From Stenotrophomonas terrae (GTDB lineage: Bacteria > Pseudomonadota > Gammaproteobacteria > Xanthomonadales > Xanthomonadaceae), in NCBI RefSeq assembly GCF_001431465.1, contig NZ_LDJJ01000004.1:1-64000 (forward strand): a stretch of DNA of 64,000 bases. The letters are read 5' to 3'. Positions 53,357 to 61,844 of the stretch are shown here, piece by piece. Made by a program: the position numbers and the translations under genes. How positions within the stretch are numbered: position 1 is the first letter of the stretch; every line of letters begins with the position of its first letter. Under the pieces are notes generated by a model. The model did not search any database, was not told the origin of the DNA, and saw only the letters and a program-made list of their open reading frames with translations.

Positions 53357-54340
53357 TCAAAGCGCGCAGTTCGCGGCCCACTGCTCAAGTGTCTGGCGAT
53401 AAGGCTTGATGAAGTTCTCCTCAGTGAACCTGCCTTGCTTGACGGCCAACTGACTGCGTTCCTCGCGGTCATAGACGATCTTGGTCAACGAGTAGTCCTG
53501 GTGCTTCAGGCTGGGCTGATAGACGCGCCCGGCGACCGAATTGGCGTTGTAGATCTCGGGGCGGTAGATCTTCTGGAAGGTCTCCATCGTGCTGATGGTG
53601 CCGATCAGCTCCAGGTCCGTGTAGTCGCCGAGCAGGTCGCCGAAGAAATAGAACGCCAGCGGCGCAACGCTGTTCGGTGGCATGAAGAAGCGCACCTGCA
53701 TGCCCATCTTGGCGAAATAATGGTCGGTGGAGGAAAGCTCGTTCTGCAGGTATTCAACGCCCAGCGCAGGATGCTGGTTTGCGGTGCGCTGGTAGACCTT
53801 GCTGCTCGATGCGCTGATACAGATCACCGGCGGCTTCCAGAAGTGTGCCTTGTAGGCATCGGAGCTTACGAAGTACTTGAACAGCTTGCCGTGCAGGTCG
53901 CCGAAGTCTTCGGGCGTGCCGAATACCGCCCGTTTGTTGTTGTACGCCGGCAACAACACGCTGAAATCGTAGTCGCGCACGTAGGACGAGAAATTGTTCC
54001 CGGCAATGCCATCGATGTGCGCACCGGTCCTGCTGTCGATGATGCTTGTCTGCAGTATCTCGATCAGCGGGAAGACTGCAGCCGCATCATCGGTCCCCAT
54101 CTCCACCTCGACGGAGATGATTTCCAGCGCGACGGCATAGCGATCCCCGGTTGGGTTGTCCCAGTCGGCCAGGCTGTTGAAGCGGTTGTCGATCATCTTC
54201 AACGTGTTGCGCAGGTTTTCCTGGCGGCTGCTGCCCCTGGCCAGGTTGGCAAAATTGGTGGTCAGGCGGGTGCTGTCCGATGGCTGGTAGTTCTCATCGA
54301 AGCAGATGCGCTTGATGCTGAATTCAAGGTTCTCTTTCAT
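53357..54340 (-). CDS. mesX: DUF1852 protein, MesX, partner of the MesD methionine synthase
   Basis: The 327-residue protein begins MKENLEFSIKRICFDENYQPS and contains the DUF1852 blocks TRLTTNFANLARG, NTLKMIDNRFNSLADWDNP and HYFAKMGMQVRFFMP. It is 29 bp upstream of the mesD ATG on the same strand. In the MesD system of Acinetobacter and relatives this protein is required for methionine synthesis, and an oxygen-dependent step has been suggested. The nearby FMN reductase would suit a flavin-dependent oxygenase role. Biochemistry beyond that is unknown to me. Confidence 0.87.
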   Translation of the reverse strand: MKENLEFSIKRICFDENYQPSDSTRLTTNFANLARGSSRQENLRNTLKMIDNRFNSLADWDNPTGDRYAVALEIISVEVEMGTDDAAAVFPLIEILQTSIIDSRTGAHIDGIAGNNFSSYVRDYDFSVLLPAYNNKRAVFGTPEDFGDLHGKLFKYFVSSDAYKAHFWKPPVICISASSSKVYQRTANQHPALGVEYLQNELSSTDHYFAKMGMQVRFFMPPNSVAPLAFYFFGDLLGDYTDLELIGTISTMETFQKIYRPEIYNANSVAGRVYQPSLKHQDYSLTKIVYDREERSQLAVKQGRFTEENFIKPYRQTLEQWAANCAL

Positions 54341-54410
54341 TGCGGCCAGTTACCGTAGGTTCTGCGGATGGAGTCCGGTACAGCGTCGTGCTGTTTCGGC
54401 GCGGTGGGGC

Positions 54411-54998
54411 TCAGGCGACGGCTACTTTCCCTGCGGGCCTGATGCCTGCGTGGCGGCTCAGCTGAAGTACCGGCAGTGCCCGTTCAACTGCCAGCTTGGC
54501 GCGCTGGATCAGTTCAACGTTGTGCAGGCTTTGGCCTGCGAAGTCACGGTCGGTTGCGTAGACGCCCAGCGGCAAGGTGCGGGCCTGGAAGAAACTGAAC
54601 AGTGGTCGCAGTTGATGGTCGATCATCAAGGCATGCCGATCGCTGCCGCCGGTGGCGGCCAACAACACCGGCGTGTCGACCAGGGCGTCCTGGTCAATGA
54701 AATCAAAGAAGTGCTTGAACAGCCCCGTGTAGGAACCGCGGTAGACCGGCGTGGCCACCACCAGCACGTCAGCCTGCTCGACGGCCGACAGCGCTGCTTC
54801 CACCGGGCCAGGCAGCTGGGCGCGCCGGACCGCACCGGCAAAGTGAGGCGCGAGTTGGCCGAGCTCGACCAGATGCTGTTCGCACGGGACCTCGGCGGCG
54901 ATCAGATCTGACAGATACTCAGCCAACACCGCTGCCTTGGAGGGCTGTTGCAGTCCGCCTGACACCGCAATGACGCGTAGTGGAAGTGGGTGGGTCAT
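54411..54998 (-). CDS. NAD(P)H-dependent FMN reductase (MsuE-like)
   Basis: The 195-residue flavodoxin-fold protein shows VIAVSGGLQQPSKAAVLAEY (FMN phosphate loop), VLVVATPVYRGSYTGLFKHF and LLAATGGSDRHALMIDHQLRPLF in segments, as in NADPH-dependent FMN reductases of the MsuE/SsuE group. Such enzymes supply reduced FMN to a partner oxygenase. It is the first gene of the operon with mesX and mesD, 70 bp before mesX, so MesX or an associated step probably uses its FMNH2. The ATG at 54998 has GAAGGCG upstream and faces the MetR-like gene across the operator at 55108. Confidence 0.88.
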   Translation of the reverse strand: MTHPLPLRVIAVSGGLQQPSKAAVLAEYLSDLIAAEVPCEQHLVELGQLAPHFAGAVRRAQLPGPVEAALSAVEQADVLVVATPVYRGSYTGLFKHFFDFIDQDALVDTPVLLAATGGSDRHALMIDHQLRPLFSFFQARTLPLGVYATDRDFAGQSLHNVELIQRAKLAVERALPVLQLSRHAGIRPAGKVAVA

Positions 54999-55107
54999 GT
55001 TCGCCTTCGTGGGAGCGGGTTCATCGGTCAGCTGAGTGGCGCCGATGCCGAAGGTCGATCCTAGTCAGCGCATTCGATGAGGTAAAATGGTATTAATTCA
55101 CGAATCC

Positions 55108-55122
55108 ATGAATGGAATTCAT
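55108..55122. promoter_or_regulatory. MetR-type operator
   Basis: ATGAATGGAATTCAT contains TGAA-N5-TTCA, the consensus MetR box, as a near-perfect palindrome. It lies between the divergent FMN reductase and MetR-like genes, directly before the chosen start of the latter, so it could serve both activation of the methionine operon and autoregulation. Confidence 0.72.
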
Positions 55123-55126
55123 AAAC

Positions 55127-56047
55127 ATGCTTGAGCGCATCCACCTCAGCATCGTCCAGCAGGTCGAAAAGCAGGGCTCCCTGACGGCTGCCGCTGGCGT
55201 GTTGAACCTGACCCAGTCGGCCCTAAGCCACAGCATCCGCAAACTGGAGCAGCAGCTGGGCACGGATATCTGGCTACGCGAAGGGCGCAGCCTGCGGCTT
55301 ACCCAGGCCGGCCAGTACCTGCTGGCGGTGGCCAACCGGGTGTTACCGCAGCTGGACCTGGCCGAGGAGCGGCTGGGTCAGTTCGCGCAGGGTGAGCGCG
55401 GCGCGCTCCGCATCGGCATGGAATGCCACCCTTGCTACCAGTGGCTGCTCAAAGTGGTGTCGCCCTATCTGGCCGCATGGCCGGACGTGGATGTCGACGT
55501 CAGGCAGAAGTTCCAGTTCGGCGGAATAGGCGCACTATTCGGCTACGAGATCGACCTTCTGGTCACTCCCGACCCACTGTTCAAGCCAGGCCTGAAGTTC
55601 GAGCCGGTGTTCGACTACGAGCAGGTGCTGGTCGTGGCCAAGGATCATCCGCTGGCATCGGCTGCTTACGTGAAGCCACAGCAGCTGACCCGGGAGATTC
55701 TGATCAGCTACCCCGTGGACATCGAGCGCCTGGACATCTACAGCCAGTTCCTGCTGCCTGCCGGCGTCACACCCCGGCGACACAAGGCCATCGAGACCAC
55801 CGACATCATGGTGCAGATGGTGGCCAGCGGCCGTGGTGTGGCCGCGCTGCCGCGTTGGTTGGTGGAGGAGTACGCGAGCCGGATGGACGTGGTGCCGGTA
55901 CGGCTGGGTGCGCGCGGTATCGCCAAGCAGATCTTTCTGGGCGCGCGCGAAGCCGATACCGGCATCGACTATGTGCGGGCGTTCTTCGAACTGGCGCGTA
56001 ACTCAAGCGCAGTGGCGGCAGCCGGCCTTGGGAAGGCTGCCAAGTGA
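55127..56047 (+). CDS. MetR-like LysR-family regulator
   Basis: I use the ATG at 55127 (MLERIHLSIVQQVEKQGSLT, 306 residues), since an ATG at 55112 lies inside the operator. The winged helix (LTAAAGVLNLTQSALSHSIRKLE in two blocks) and sensor domain follow. MetR-specific features are IGMECHPCYQWLLKV, FEPVFDYEQVLVVAKDHPLA and ISYPVDIERLDIYSQFLLPAGV, closely paralleling E. coli MetR, which uses homocysteine as co-effector. It is divergent from the FMN reductase-mesX-mesD operon, with a MetR box between. It most likely activates that operon when homocysteine accumulates. Confidence 0.85.
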   Translation: MLERIHLSIVQQVEKQGSLTAAAGVLNLTQSALSHSIRKLEQQLGTDIWLREGRSLRLTQAGQYLLAVANRVLPQLDLAEERLGQFAQGERGALRIGMECHPCYQWLLKVVSPYLAAWPDVDVDVRQKFQFGGIGALFGYEIDLLVTPDPLFKPGLKFEPVFDYEQVLVVAKDHPLASAAYVKPQQLTREILISYPVDIERLDIYSQFLLPAGVTPRRHKAIETTDIMVQMVASGRGVAALPRWLVEEYASRMDVVPVRLGARGIAKQIFLGAREADTGIDYVRAFFELARNSSAVAAAGLGKAAK

Positions 56048-56280
56048 TGTATCGCTGTCTTGAATTCCGCTTACTTGAACTGCATGGATTGGAAGCCACT
56101 CGATGAACGATGGATCCAGACAGTGACGAGGAAGCTGCGCGAGTAAACACCTTGCGAAGCACGCAACGCAGCTAACGCCTGCCGCACCATGTTCAATGGC
56201 TCCGACTCATCCGATCAGAGGGCAGGGCGGGGCGCTCACCTAGCCGCCAAATTACGGTAAAACCCTTGACCCCTTCCGAT

Positions 56281-57138
56281 ATGCCAAGTCTCTCCAGCTC
56301 CCTCACTGATGCCTACTCGCTGGAAGTGAGCACAAAAGCCATTCCGGCGTTGATCGCAGCCGCACCGCGTATAGCGGCCGGCACAAGCATTTTCATTCCC
56401 TATCTTGCGGGGGAGAACGACGCGGCACGGTTGCGTGCCGCCGCAACGGTTCGCGGGCTCGGATTCGAGCCCATGCCACACGTTCCGGCACGCCGGATCA
56501 CCTCGCTGGAAGCAGTGGAATCATTCGTGACGCGCGCAGCTAGCGAGGCGGGGGTCGAGCGTTGCTTCGTCATTGCCGGTGACTCGCCCAGCCCCAAGGG
56601 CAGGTTCGCCGACAGCGCTTCACTGATTGAAACCGGCGTGTTCGAACGCGCGGGTATCAAGCACATCGGAGTGGGCGGGCATCCGGAAGGTCATCCGGTG
56701 ATGAGCGTAGCTGCTCGCTGGCAGGTACTTGCACGCAAATGCGACAGCATCGAGAGCTGCGGCATGTCACCCCTGATCGTCACGCAGTTCGGCTTCGATG
56801 CCGACGTCGTGTTGAGTTGGCTGGAAGAGCTGCGCCAGCGCGGTATCCAGCACCCGGTGCGGGTGGGTGTGCCAGGCCCTGCAAGTGTCGCCGCGCTCGC
56901 GCGCTATGCGGCAATGTGCGGCGTCAGCGCAAGCGAGTCGGTCTGGTCGAAATACGGCGTTTCGATCGGTAAGCTTCTGGGCGCGGCAGGGCCGGATAAA
57001 TTTGTTGATCGCCTGGCCAGCGGCCTGACCGAGGCGCATGGCGAGGTGAGCCTGCATTTCTTCCCGTTCGGAGGCATTGTCCAGACGCTGGAATGGATGG
57101 AGCTTTACCGCGCTCGCGGCCATTCCAGGCACGCATGA
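56281..57138 (+). CDS. Methylenetetrahydrofolate reductase-like protein (MetF family)
   Basis: ATG 56281 gives 285 residues; TTG 56266 in the same frame is possible. MTHFR-fold features are the Glu in YSLEVSTKAI, the PHV/R segment FEPMPHVPARRIT, the Asp in CFVIAGDSPSPKG and GVGGHPEGHPV, matching catalytic Glu28 and Asp120 of E. coli MetF. The sequence is shorter and more divergent than housekeeping MetF, so the substrate may be another reduced folate. It stands downstream of the MetR-like gene and near mesD, consistent with one-carbon/methionine metabolism. The last 337 bp are duplicated at 59166-59502. Confidence 0.8.
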   Translation: MPSLSSSLTDAYSLEVSTKAIPALIAAAPRIAAGTSIFIPYLAGENDAARLRAAATVRGLGFEPMPHVPARRITSLEAVESFVTRAASEAGVERCFVIAGDSPSPKGRFADSASLIETGVFERAGIKHIGVGGHPEGHPVMSVAARWQVLARKCDSIESCGMSPLIVTQFGFDADVVLSWLEELRQRGIQHPVRVGVPGPASVAALARYAAMCGVSASESVWSKYGVSIGKLLGAAGPDKFVDRLASGLTEAHGEVSLHFFPFGGIVQTLEWMELYRARGHSRHA

Positions 57139-57756
57139 CAGCGGGGCCTTAAGGTCAGGGCAGCTGCAGCTAGTGATCGGATATGGCCCAGGGTAGCGTC
57201 GGGAGACATTCGCCCCAAACCCGGCCCGGAGCCATCGCTGGCTGGGCGCTGGCGAGCACCCTGTGATTCCAGCCAACGTTCGGCAGGGAGCACGGAATGT
57301 ACCGGTGGATTCTGGCGGCATGTCTTTTTCTGGCAGCGGGTTATGGCCACGCACAGCAGGTTTTCAAATGCGTCAACTGCAAGGATGTCTCCTACTAGTC
57401 GGATCCGTGTCCAGGCAATGTCGTGAAATCATGGGACGCGGCGCCAGTATCTGAGCCATCGAATGCCGAGCAATGGCGGATCTATCGCATGCGACGGCAA
57501 TTGGACCAGCGGTACGCGAATGATCGCGGCGCAGCGGCATCGACGTCCGGCGGCATGGGCAGTCCCAACCGCTCAAACGCTTGTGAATCAGCGCGGCGTG
57601 GACGTGCAGCCGCTTATGAGGCTGCGGGGGTCAAGCGCGATTTCGCGATGTCCAGCTATTGGGACAACATGGTTCACAACGCTTGCAAATGAGGGCTGTG
57701 GCGGAAAATAACCTGCGAATGCGGCTCATCACCTCTACGTTTTGATGACTCACAAG
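56802..57756 (+). repeat. Direct duplication, copy 1 (~0.95 kb)
   Basis: This segment (3' third of the MTHFR-like gene, spacer, DUF4124 pseudogene and ~65 bp beyond) recurs in the same orientation at 59166-60115. The alignment begins at CGACGT (56802 / 59166) and ends at GATGACTCACAAG (57756 / 60115). Identity looks high (most differences are single bases) but has clearly decayed, mainly in the spacers. No flanking inverted repeats or transposase were seen. Confidence 0.85.
57297..57692 (+). pseudogene. DUF4124 family gene inactivated by a nonsense codon (copy 1)
   Basis: From the ATG at 57297 the frame reads a signal peptide (MYRWILAACLFLAAGYGHAQ) and the DUF4124 start (VFKCVNCKDVSY) and then meets TAG at 57396-57398, codon 34. 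The intact copy at 59661 has CAG there. The frame after the stop is open to 57692 and nearly identical to the intact copy. Copy 1 also has Cys instead of Gly at codon 28. The product would be a useless 33-residue fragment unless the TAG is read through. Confidence 0.85.
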
Positions 57757-57770
57757 GAAAGGCATTAGTT

Positions 57771-57833
57771 ATGGAAATTTGCATGTGTTGCGGCGCTGAT
57801 CTCCTTATCCTGTTGTTGGTTCCCCCTTTGTAG
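57771..57833 (+). CDS. Possible 20-residue leader peptide
   Basis: ATG 57771 follows AAGGAAAGG at 8 bp and opens a 20-codon frame (MEICMCCGADLLILLLVPPL) ending with TAG 5 bp before the next ATG at 57839. It is hydrophobic and three-cysteine rich. The strong ribosome site and close spacing suggest translational coupling, but chance is not excluded. Confidence 0.3.
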   Translation: MEICMCCGADLLILLLVPPL

Positions 57834-57838
57834 GCAGA

Positions 57839-58648
57839 ATGAGTTTTGGTGAAATGACGCAGAAGAAAGTGAGGTTGCTCAGTTATTCGCTGATGTTGGT
57901 GGTCGTGGGCGCAGTAGTCGTAACAGCAATCAAAAAGATCGGAAAATCAACGAATCCTGCCGCGGAAACGGCCATCGTTGGCCATATTGCGCGGCAGGCT
58001 AATGAGTTGACGGGAGAGGGCGGGGCAGCGCGAGGCAAGCCAGCAACTGGATCCATGACATCGCCAAGTGCCAGGAGCCCAGGTTTGTCCAATCCGTTTC
58101 CCAATGTTCCAAGGTCACGGGCAGGCTTGAGCCTGGCTGATGATCCCTTTGGCGCGCAGAGCGTTGAAGAGCAGCATTGGCTGGATAGACGTGGCTATCC
58201 CAATGCACGGCAGTGGGAGACCTACTCCCAACTCCCAGATGGCTTGCTGCAGGTTGCTGCGGACTCTGGTGATTCAGTGGCGAAAACAATGCTTGATGCG
58301 CGCGGGCTTCCTTCAAGAAACGCGACCGACAAGCTTCTCCTATCCGCAGCCAACGGTGATGACTTCGCTCTGTCCTTGCTTTCTGCACGTCTGGCCAGTT
58401 TGCCAGGGGAGCAAAACTTGATCGATGCCTATGCGGTTGCCCGTGTATCGGAGATCAGGGGCAACACGTCGGCGGCCGTTGGCAGGGAAGCAATGTTCGC
58501 TCAATCCTTGACGCCGGATCAGCGAATGAAGGGCGAGGCGGATGCGATGAAGCTCGTTTCAACGTTGAACGCATTGTACGAGAAGAAGTACGGAGTGAAA
58601 TATCGGGTCGATGCACGGCCTTTCTCTATAGAGAATAAAGGGATTTGA
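57839..58648 (+). CDS. Single-pass membrane protein of unknown function
   Basis: The 269-residue protein has a basic start (MSFGEMTQKKVRLL) and one membrane helix (SYSLMLVVVGAVVVTAI), so the bulk is probably periplasmic. After a low-complexity Ser/Pro/Gly linker (residues ~60-95) comes a helical domain (QVAADSGDSVAKTMLDARGL, LLLSAANGDDFALSLLSARL) reminiscent of Sel1/TPR-like repeats. I do not recognise a family. It overlaps the following gene at the TGATG junction and lies between the two duplicated blocks, so it entered or was retained with that rearrangement. Confidence 0.6.
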   Translation: MSFGEMTQKKVRLLSYSLMLVVVGAVVVTAIKKIGKSTNPAAETAIVGHIARQANELTGEGGAARGKPATGSMTSPSARSPGLSNPFPNVPRSRAGLSLADDPFGAQSVEEQHWLDRRGYPNARQWETYSQLPDGLLQVAADSGDSVAKTMLDARGLPSRNATDKLLLSAANGDDFALSLLSARLASLPGEQNLIDAYAVARVSEIRGNTSAAVGREAMFAQSLTPDQRMKGEADAMKLVSTLNALYEKKYGVKYRVDARPFSIENKGI

Positions 58649-59118
58649 TGATGCAAAAACGGACTTTAGCGGCAATTTTCCTAGCTCTTTCGGCGGGTGG
58701 CCTGTTCGCGGCGGAATGCGTCACTCACTCGCTACCACCATTCAGAATTACTGTGACATTGAATGACATTGCCAAGGCAGGCACTCCACTGAAGGCATTC
58801 CTGCGCAATCTGGATTCTGCAGGCGAGAACCTTGTCGGCAAGTCAACCTGGCGTGAGAGAGCGTTCGTTGGCTATGTAACAGTGGTCCATAAGCGGCTGA
58901 CGATGACTGGAACCAACATCCAATATGTCGAGAAGCCTTGCGGCGAAAGCGCCGAAGAGTCCGGCGGGACCGGCGCCATCGCGCAGGGGCCACCGAGTGG
59001 TGGTGGTACCGGCGGTGGCGGTACGGGAGGTGGCATCGGAGGTTGGAATCCCCCTGGCGGATGCGTCGGTAATTGCCAGCCCCCCTACGGTGAAGTTGGT
59101 GAAGTTCAGCAGATGTAA
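58648..59118 (+). CDS. Exported small protein with glycine-rich tail
   Basis: Start codons at 58648 and 58651 both follow AAAGGGA; the product is 155-156 residues with a signal peptide (MQKRTLAAIFLALSAGGLFA, cut before AECVTH). A central region has IRLV-type strands (FRITVTLNDIAKAG, AFVGYVTVVHKRLTM) and the C-terminus is low-complexity Gly/Pro with several Cys (GGWNPPGGCVGNCQPP). No known family. The start overlaps the stop of the preceding membrane protein, so both are probably one unit acting in the envelope. Confidence 0.6.
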   Translation: MMQKRTLAAIFLALSAGGLFAAECVTHSLPPFRITVTLNDIAKAGTPLKAFLRNLDSAGENLVGKSTWRERAFVGYVTVVHKRLTMTGTNIQYVEKPCGESAEESGGTGAIAQGPPSGGGTGGGGTGGGIGGWNPPGGCVGNCQPPYGEVGEVQQM

Positions 59119-59165
59119 AACAGGCTATCTGGCCAGTTGGTCAAGATGTCCTCGGAAGCACAGGG

Positions 59166-59502
59166 CGACGTTGTGTTGAGTTGGCTGGAAGACCTGCGCC
59201 AGCGCGGTATCCAGCACCCGGTGCGGGTGGATGTGCCAAGCCCTGCAAGTGTCGCCGCGCTCGCGCGCTACGCGGCAATGTGCGGCGTCAGCGCAAGCGC
59301 GTCGGTCTTGTCAAAATGCGGCATTTCGATCGGCAAGCTTCTGGGCGCGGCAGGACCAGATAAATTTATTGATCGCCTGGTCAACAACCTGACTGAGGCG
59401 CATGGCGAGGTGAGTCTGCATTTCTTTCCGTTCGGAGGCATTGCGCAGACGCTGGAATGGATGGAGCTTTACCGCGCTCGCGGCCATTCCAGGCACGCAT
59501 AA
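59166..59502 (+). pseudogene. 3' fragment of the MTHFR-like gene
   Basis: This encodes about 111 residues (VVLSWLEDLRQRGIQHPVRV to ARGHSRHA) matching the C-terminal third of the protein at 56281 with scattered substitutions. It lacks the N-terminal two thirds with the flavin and substrate residues, and no natural start is present, so it is a remnant of the duplication. The frame is still open to the same stop, which suggests a fairly recent event. Confidence 0.85.
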
Positions 59503-59660
59503 AACCGAGGACTTAGGGGCAGGGCAGCTACAGCGAGTGTTCGGGTACCGCCTCGGGTAGTGCAGTGAGGCATTCGTCAAAAACCCGGCCCGGAGCCATC
59601 GCTGGCTGGGCGCCGGCGAGCACCCTATGATTCCAGCCAACGTTCGGCAGGGAGCACGGA

Positions 59661-60050
59661 ATGTACCGGTGGATTCTGGGGGCATGTCTTTTTCTGGTAG
59701 CGGGTTACGGCCAGGCACAGCAGGTTTTCAAATGCGTCAACGGCAAGGATGTTTCCTACCAGTCTGATCCGTGTCCAGGCGCTGCCGTGAAATCATGGGA
59801 CGCGGCGCCTGTATCCGAACCGTCAAATGCCGAGCAATGGCGGATCTATCGTATGCGACGGCAATTGGACCAGCGGTACGCGAATGATCGCGGCGCATCG
59901 GCGTCTGGCGGCACGGTCAGCCCCAACCGCTCAAACGCTTGTGAATCAGCGCGGCGAGGACGCGCAGCTGCTTATGAGGTGGCGGGGGTCAAACGCGACT
60001 TTGCTATGTCCAGTTATTGGGACAACCTCGTTCACAACGCCTGTAAATGA
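59661..60050 (+). CDS. DUF4124 family exported protein (intact copy)
   Basis: With GGAG upstream of its ATG, the 129-residue protein has a signal peptide (MYRWILGACLFLVAGYGQAQ) and the DUF4124 opening VFKCVNGKDVSYQSDPCPG, then a basic, helix-prone tail (MRRQLDQRYANDRG) and two more Cys. DUF4124 proteins are small periplasmic proteins common in Xanthomonadaceae, without a known function. It is the working counterpart of the pseudogene at 57297. Confidence 0.8.
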   Translation: MYRWILGACLFLVAGYGQAQQVFKCVNGKDVSYQSDPCPGAAVKSWDAAPVSEPSNAEQWRIYRMRRQLDQRYANDRGASASGGTVSPNRSNACESARRGRAAAYEVAGVKRDFAMSSYWDNLVHNACK

Positions 60051-60220
60051 GGGTTTCAGCGGGGAAAAGATCTGCAGATGCGGCTCAGCGTTTCAACTTT
60101 CGGATGACTCACAAGCTGGGAAGTGATCAAAGCTTTGAAGCGGTCTGTTCCATATACTTGCATGTGGGAGGACGGACTATTACCTCTAGCACATGCTCGG
60201 ATGGGTGGGGGAGGACGAGG

Positions 60221-61228
60221 ATGATCCCTATGTCTCAAGGTAGAGCAGCGCAGATGTCACTGACTGATCATGGTCCACGTCTATATCGCCACTCCAGCAG
60301 GGGACGCCGCATCTTTAAAGTCGCCGGGCTGTGTGCCTTGCTGGTATCGGCGCTGTCGGCCAACGCTGAGCCCACCGTCGTTACCGACGATGTCGAGCGT
60401 TTCTACAGGATCTATGACGCCGCTGATGGGCATCCAGCAGCGGACCTGCTGCAGCGCGAGTATCTGGATCAAGGCTCGGACGGCCTGAAGCATTTTGCAA
60501 AGATTCGCAATATCACGGGGGAACGCATCGCAAAGGCGATTGCCGAACGACCCGAAATCTATGATCAAGCCCGTCAATGCGCTGTCGCACTGCCGCAGGT
60601 GAAGGCCAGAGTCGGAGCCGCATTGAGCCGCTTCTCTGAGCTGTACTCAGATGCAAGCTTTCCAGCAGTCACTGTTTCTGTGGGGCGAGGGCGACCTGTA
60701 GCGGTGGCGGGCCCTAACGATGGAATCAATATTGGCCTTGAAGCGCTGTGTGCAACCGCGTTCATCAACCCAGATATTGAAGACCGATTTGTGCGCGTAA
60801 TGGTGCATGAGTTTGTGCATGTGCAGCAGGTGCCGGAACTCACTGATAAGCCTGCCCCGACCGTGCTCGAGTTGTCGCTTGTCGAAGGTTCGGCCGAGTT
60901 TGTAACCGAGCTTCTCACCGGTGACGTTGCCTACGCCTACATGGCAGATCTGGTGGCAGGGCGTGAAGCGGAGATCGAACAGGCGTTCGTTCCCGACATG
61001 GACGCGACCGAGTTGTCCAAATGGTTGTACAACTCAACTCCTTCGAAACCCGGTGATCTTGGCTATTGGGTGGGCTATCGTATTGCGAAAACCTACTATT
61101 CCAAGGCTGCTGACAAGCGGCAGGCATTGAAGGCAATCATCTCGATGAGGGATGCGAAGGAGTTCTTGGCCATGAGTGGCTGGGGGCCAGAACGTTTGTC
61201 AGCGCAGAACAAGCTTGAGTCTCCGTGA
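60221..61228 (+). CDS. Exported putative Zn metalloprotease (HExxH)
   Basis: The ATG at 60221, 4-5 bp after GGAGGACGA, gives 335 residues; the frame runs back to 60047 through the repeat, which I discount. A signal sequence (GLCALLVSALSANA) precedes a helical domain with the zinc motif HEFVH (196-200) and a downstream EGSAEFVTEL that can supply the third ligand, an arrangement like DUF2268-type predicted Zn-dependent proteases. The C-terminal GYWVGYRIAKTYYSKA fits that group. It should act in the periplasm or outside; its target is unknown. Confidence 0.72.
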   Translation: MIPMSQGRAAQMSLTDHGPRLYRHSSRGRRIFKVAGLCALLVSALSANAEPTVVTDDVERFYRIYDAADGHPAADLLQREYLDQGSDGLKHFAKIRNITGERIAKAIAERPEIYDQARQCAVALPQVKARVGAALSRFSELYSDASFPAVTVSVGRGRPVAVAGPNDGINIGLEALCATAFINPDIEDRFVRVMVHEFVHVQQVPELTDKPAPTVLELSLVEGSAEFVTELLTGDVAYAYMADLVAGREAEIEQAFVPDMDATELSKWLYNSTPSKPGDLGYWVGYRIAKTYYSKAADKRQALKAIISMRDAKEFLAMSGWGPERLSAQNKLESP

Positions 61229-61844
61229 AGCGAGCTGGCTCGCTGTAGTGATACTCAGCTTTCACAATGGATTCGTTGTAACGCTATCATTTGCCAGAGC
61301 AAAGGTCTGGAACATGGACCGCTGAAGCGTGCCTCGAGGAGTCTTGATCTCCTTTTGTCGAATCGCATGAATCAGCGACGTCGTACTACAAACTAGGGGG
61401 TATAGCCGACCTATCGGGATCTGCGCACTGCTGAGGGCGACGATCGGCTGCAGCCTGCCATCCAATCCAGGCTTGGGTCTTCGAATGGCGCCGGGCTTTT
61501 GCGCTGCGCTCGCAAAAGGGCAATAAAAAAAGTGTAATGAAAATTATTGGAGATGCATCTTTGCGCCGTACGGCATGGCACGCTCTCATTCGCTTGTTTT
61601 ATTGAATGAAGGCGAACTAGAATCGCGTCGCCATAAGGCAAGGATTTCGCCCTATTGTTGAAGCGGCAAACTAAAGACAGGTAGCTTGGGGAAGCAGCCT
61701 ATCTGGCGGTTCGGGGTGCCATCGAGTTTACGTCAGGTTCGGCCTCAAGCCATTTATTGAAAGCACTTACTGTTGGGCTTCAGCGCTGGCTGGTTCGCCG
61801 ATCGGCCCGGTCGGATTCGATCCAATATATTCGAGGGCTATGCG
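61229..61844. other. 616-bp gap, somewhat AT-richer
   Basis: No credible gene. A small hairpin AGCGAG/CTCGCT (61229-61244) directly follows the protease stop. A sigma-70-like promoter is possible: TTGTTT (61594-61599), 18 bp, TAGAAT (61618-61623), about 220 bp before the next start. GAGGG just before 61845 is the ribosome site. Confidence 0.45.

Larger units (their letters stand above)
59166..60115 (+). repeat. Direct duplication, copy 2 (~0.95 kb)
   Basis: Second copy of 56802-57756, 1409 bp downstream of the first in the same orientation. It carries the truncated MTHFR-like 3' end and the intact DUF4124 gene. In the last ~65 bp the copies diverge more but keep GATGACTCACAAG. Confidence 0.85.
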
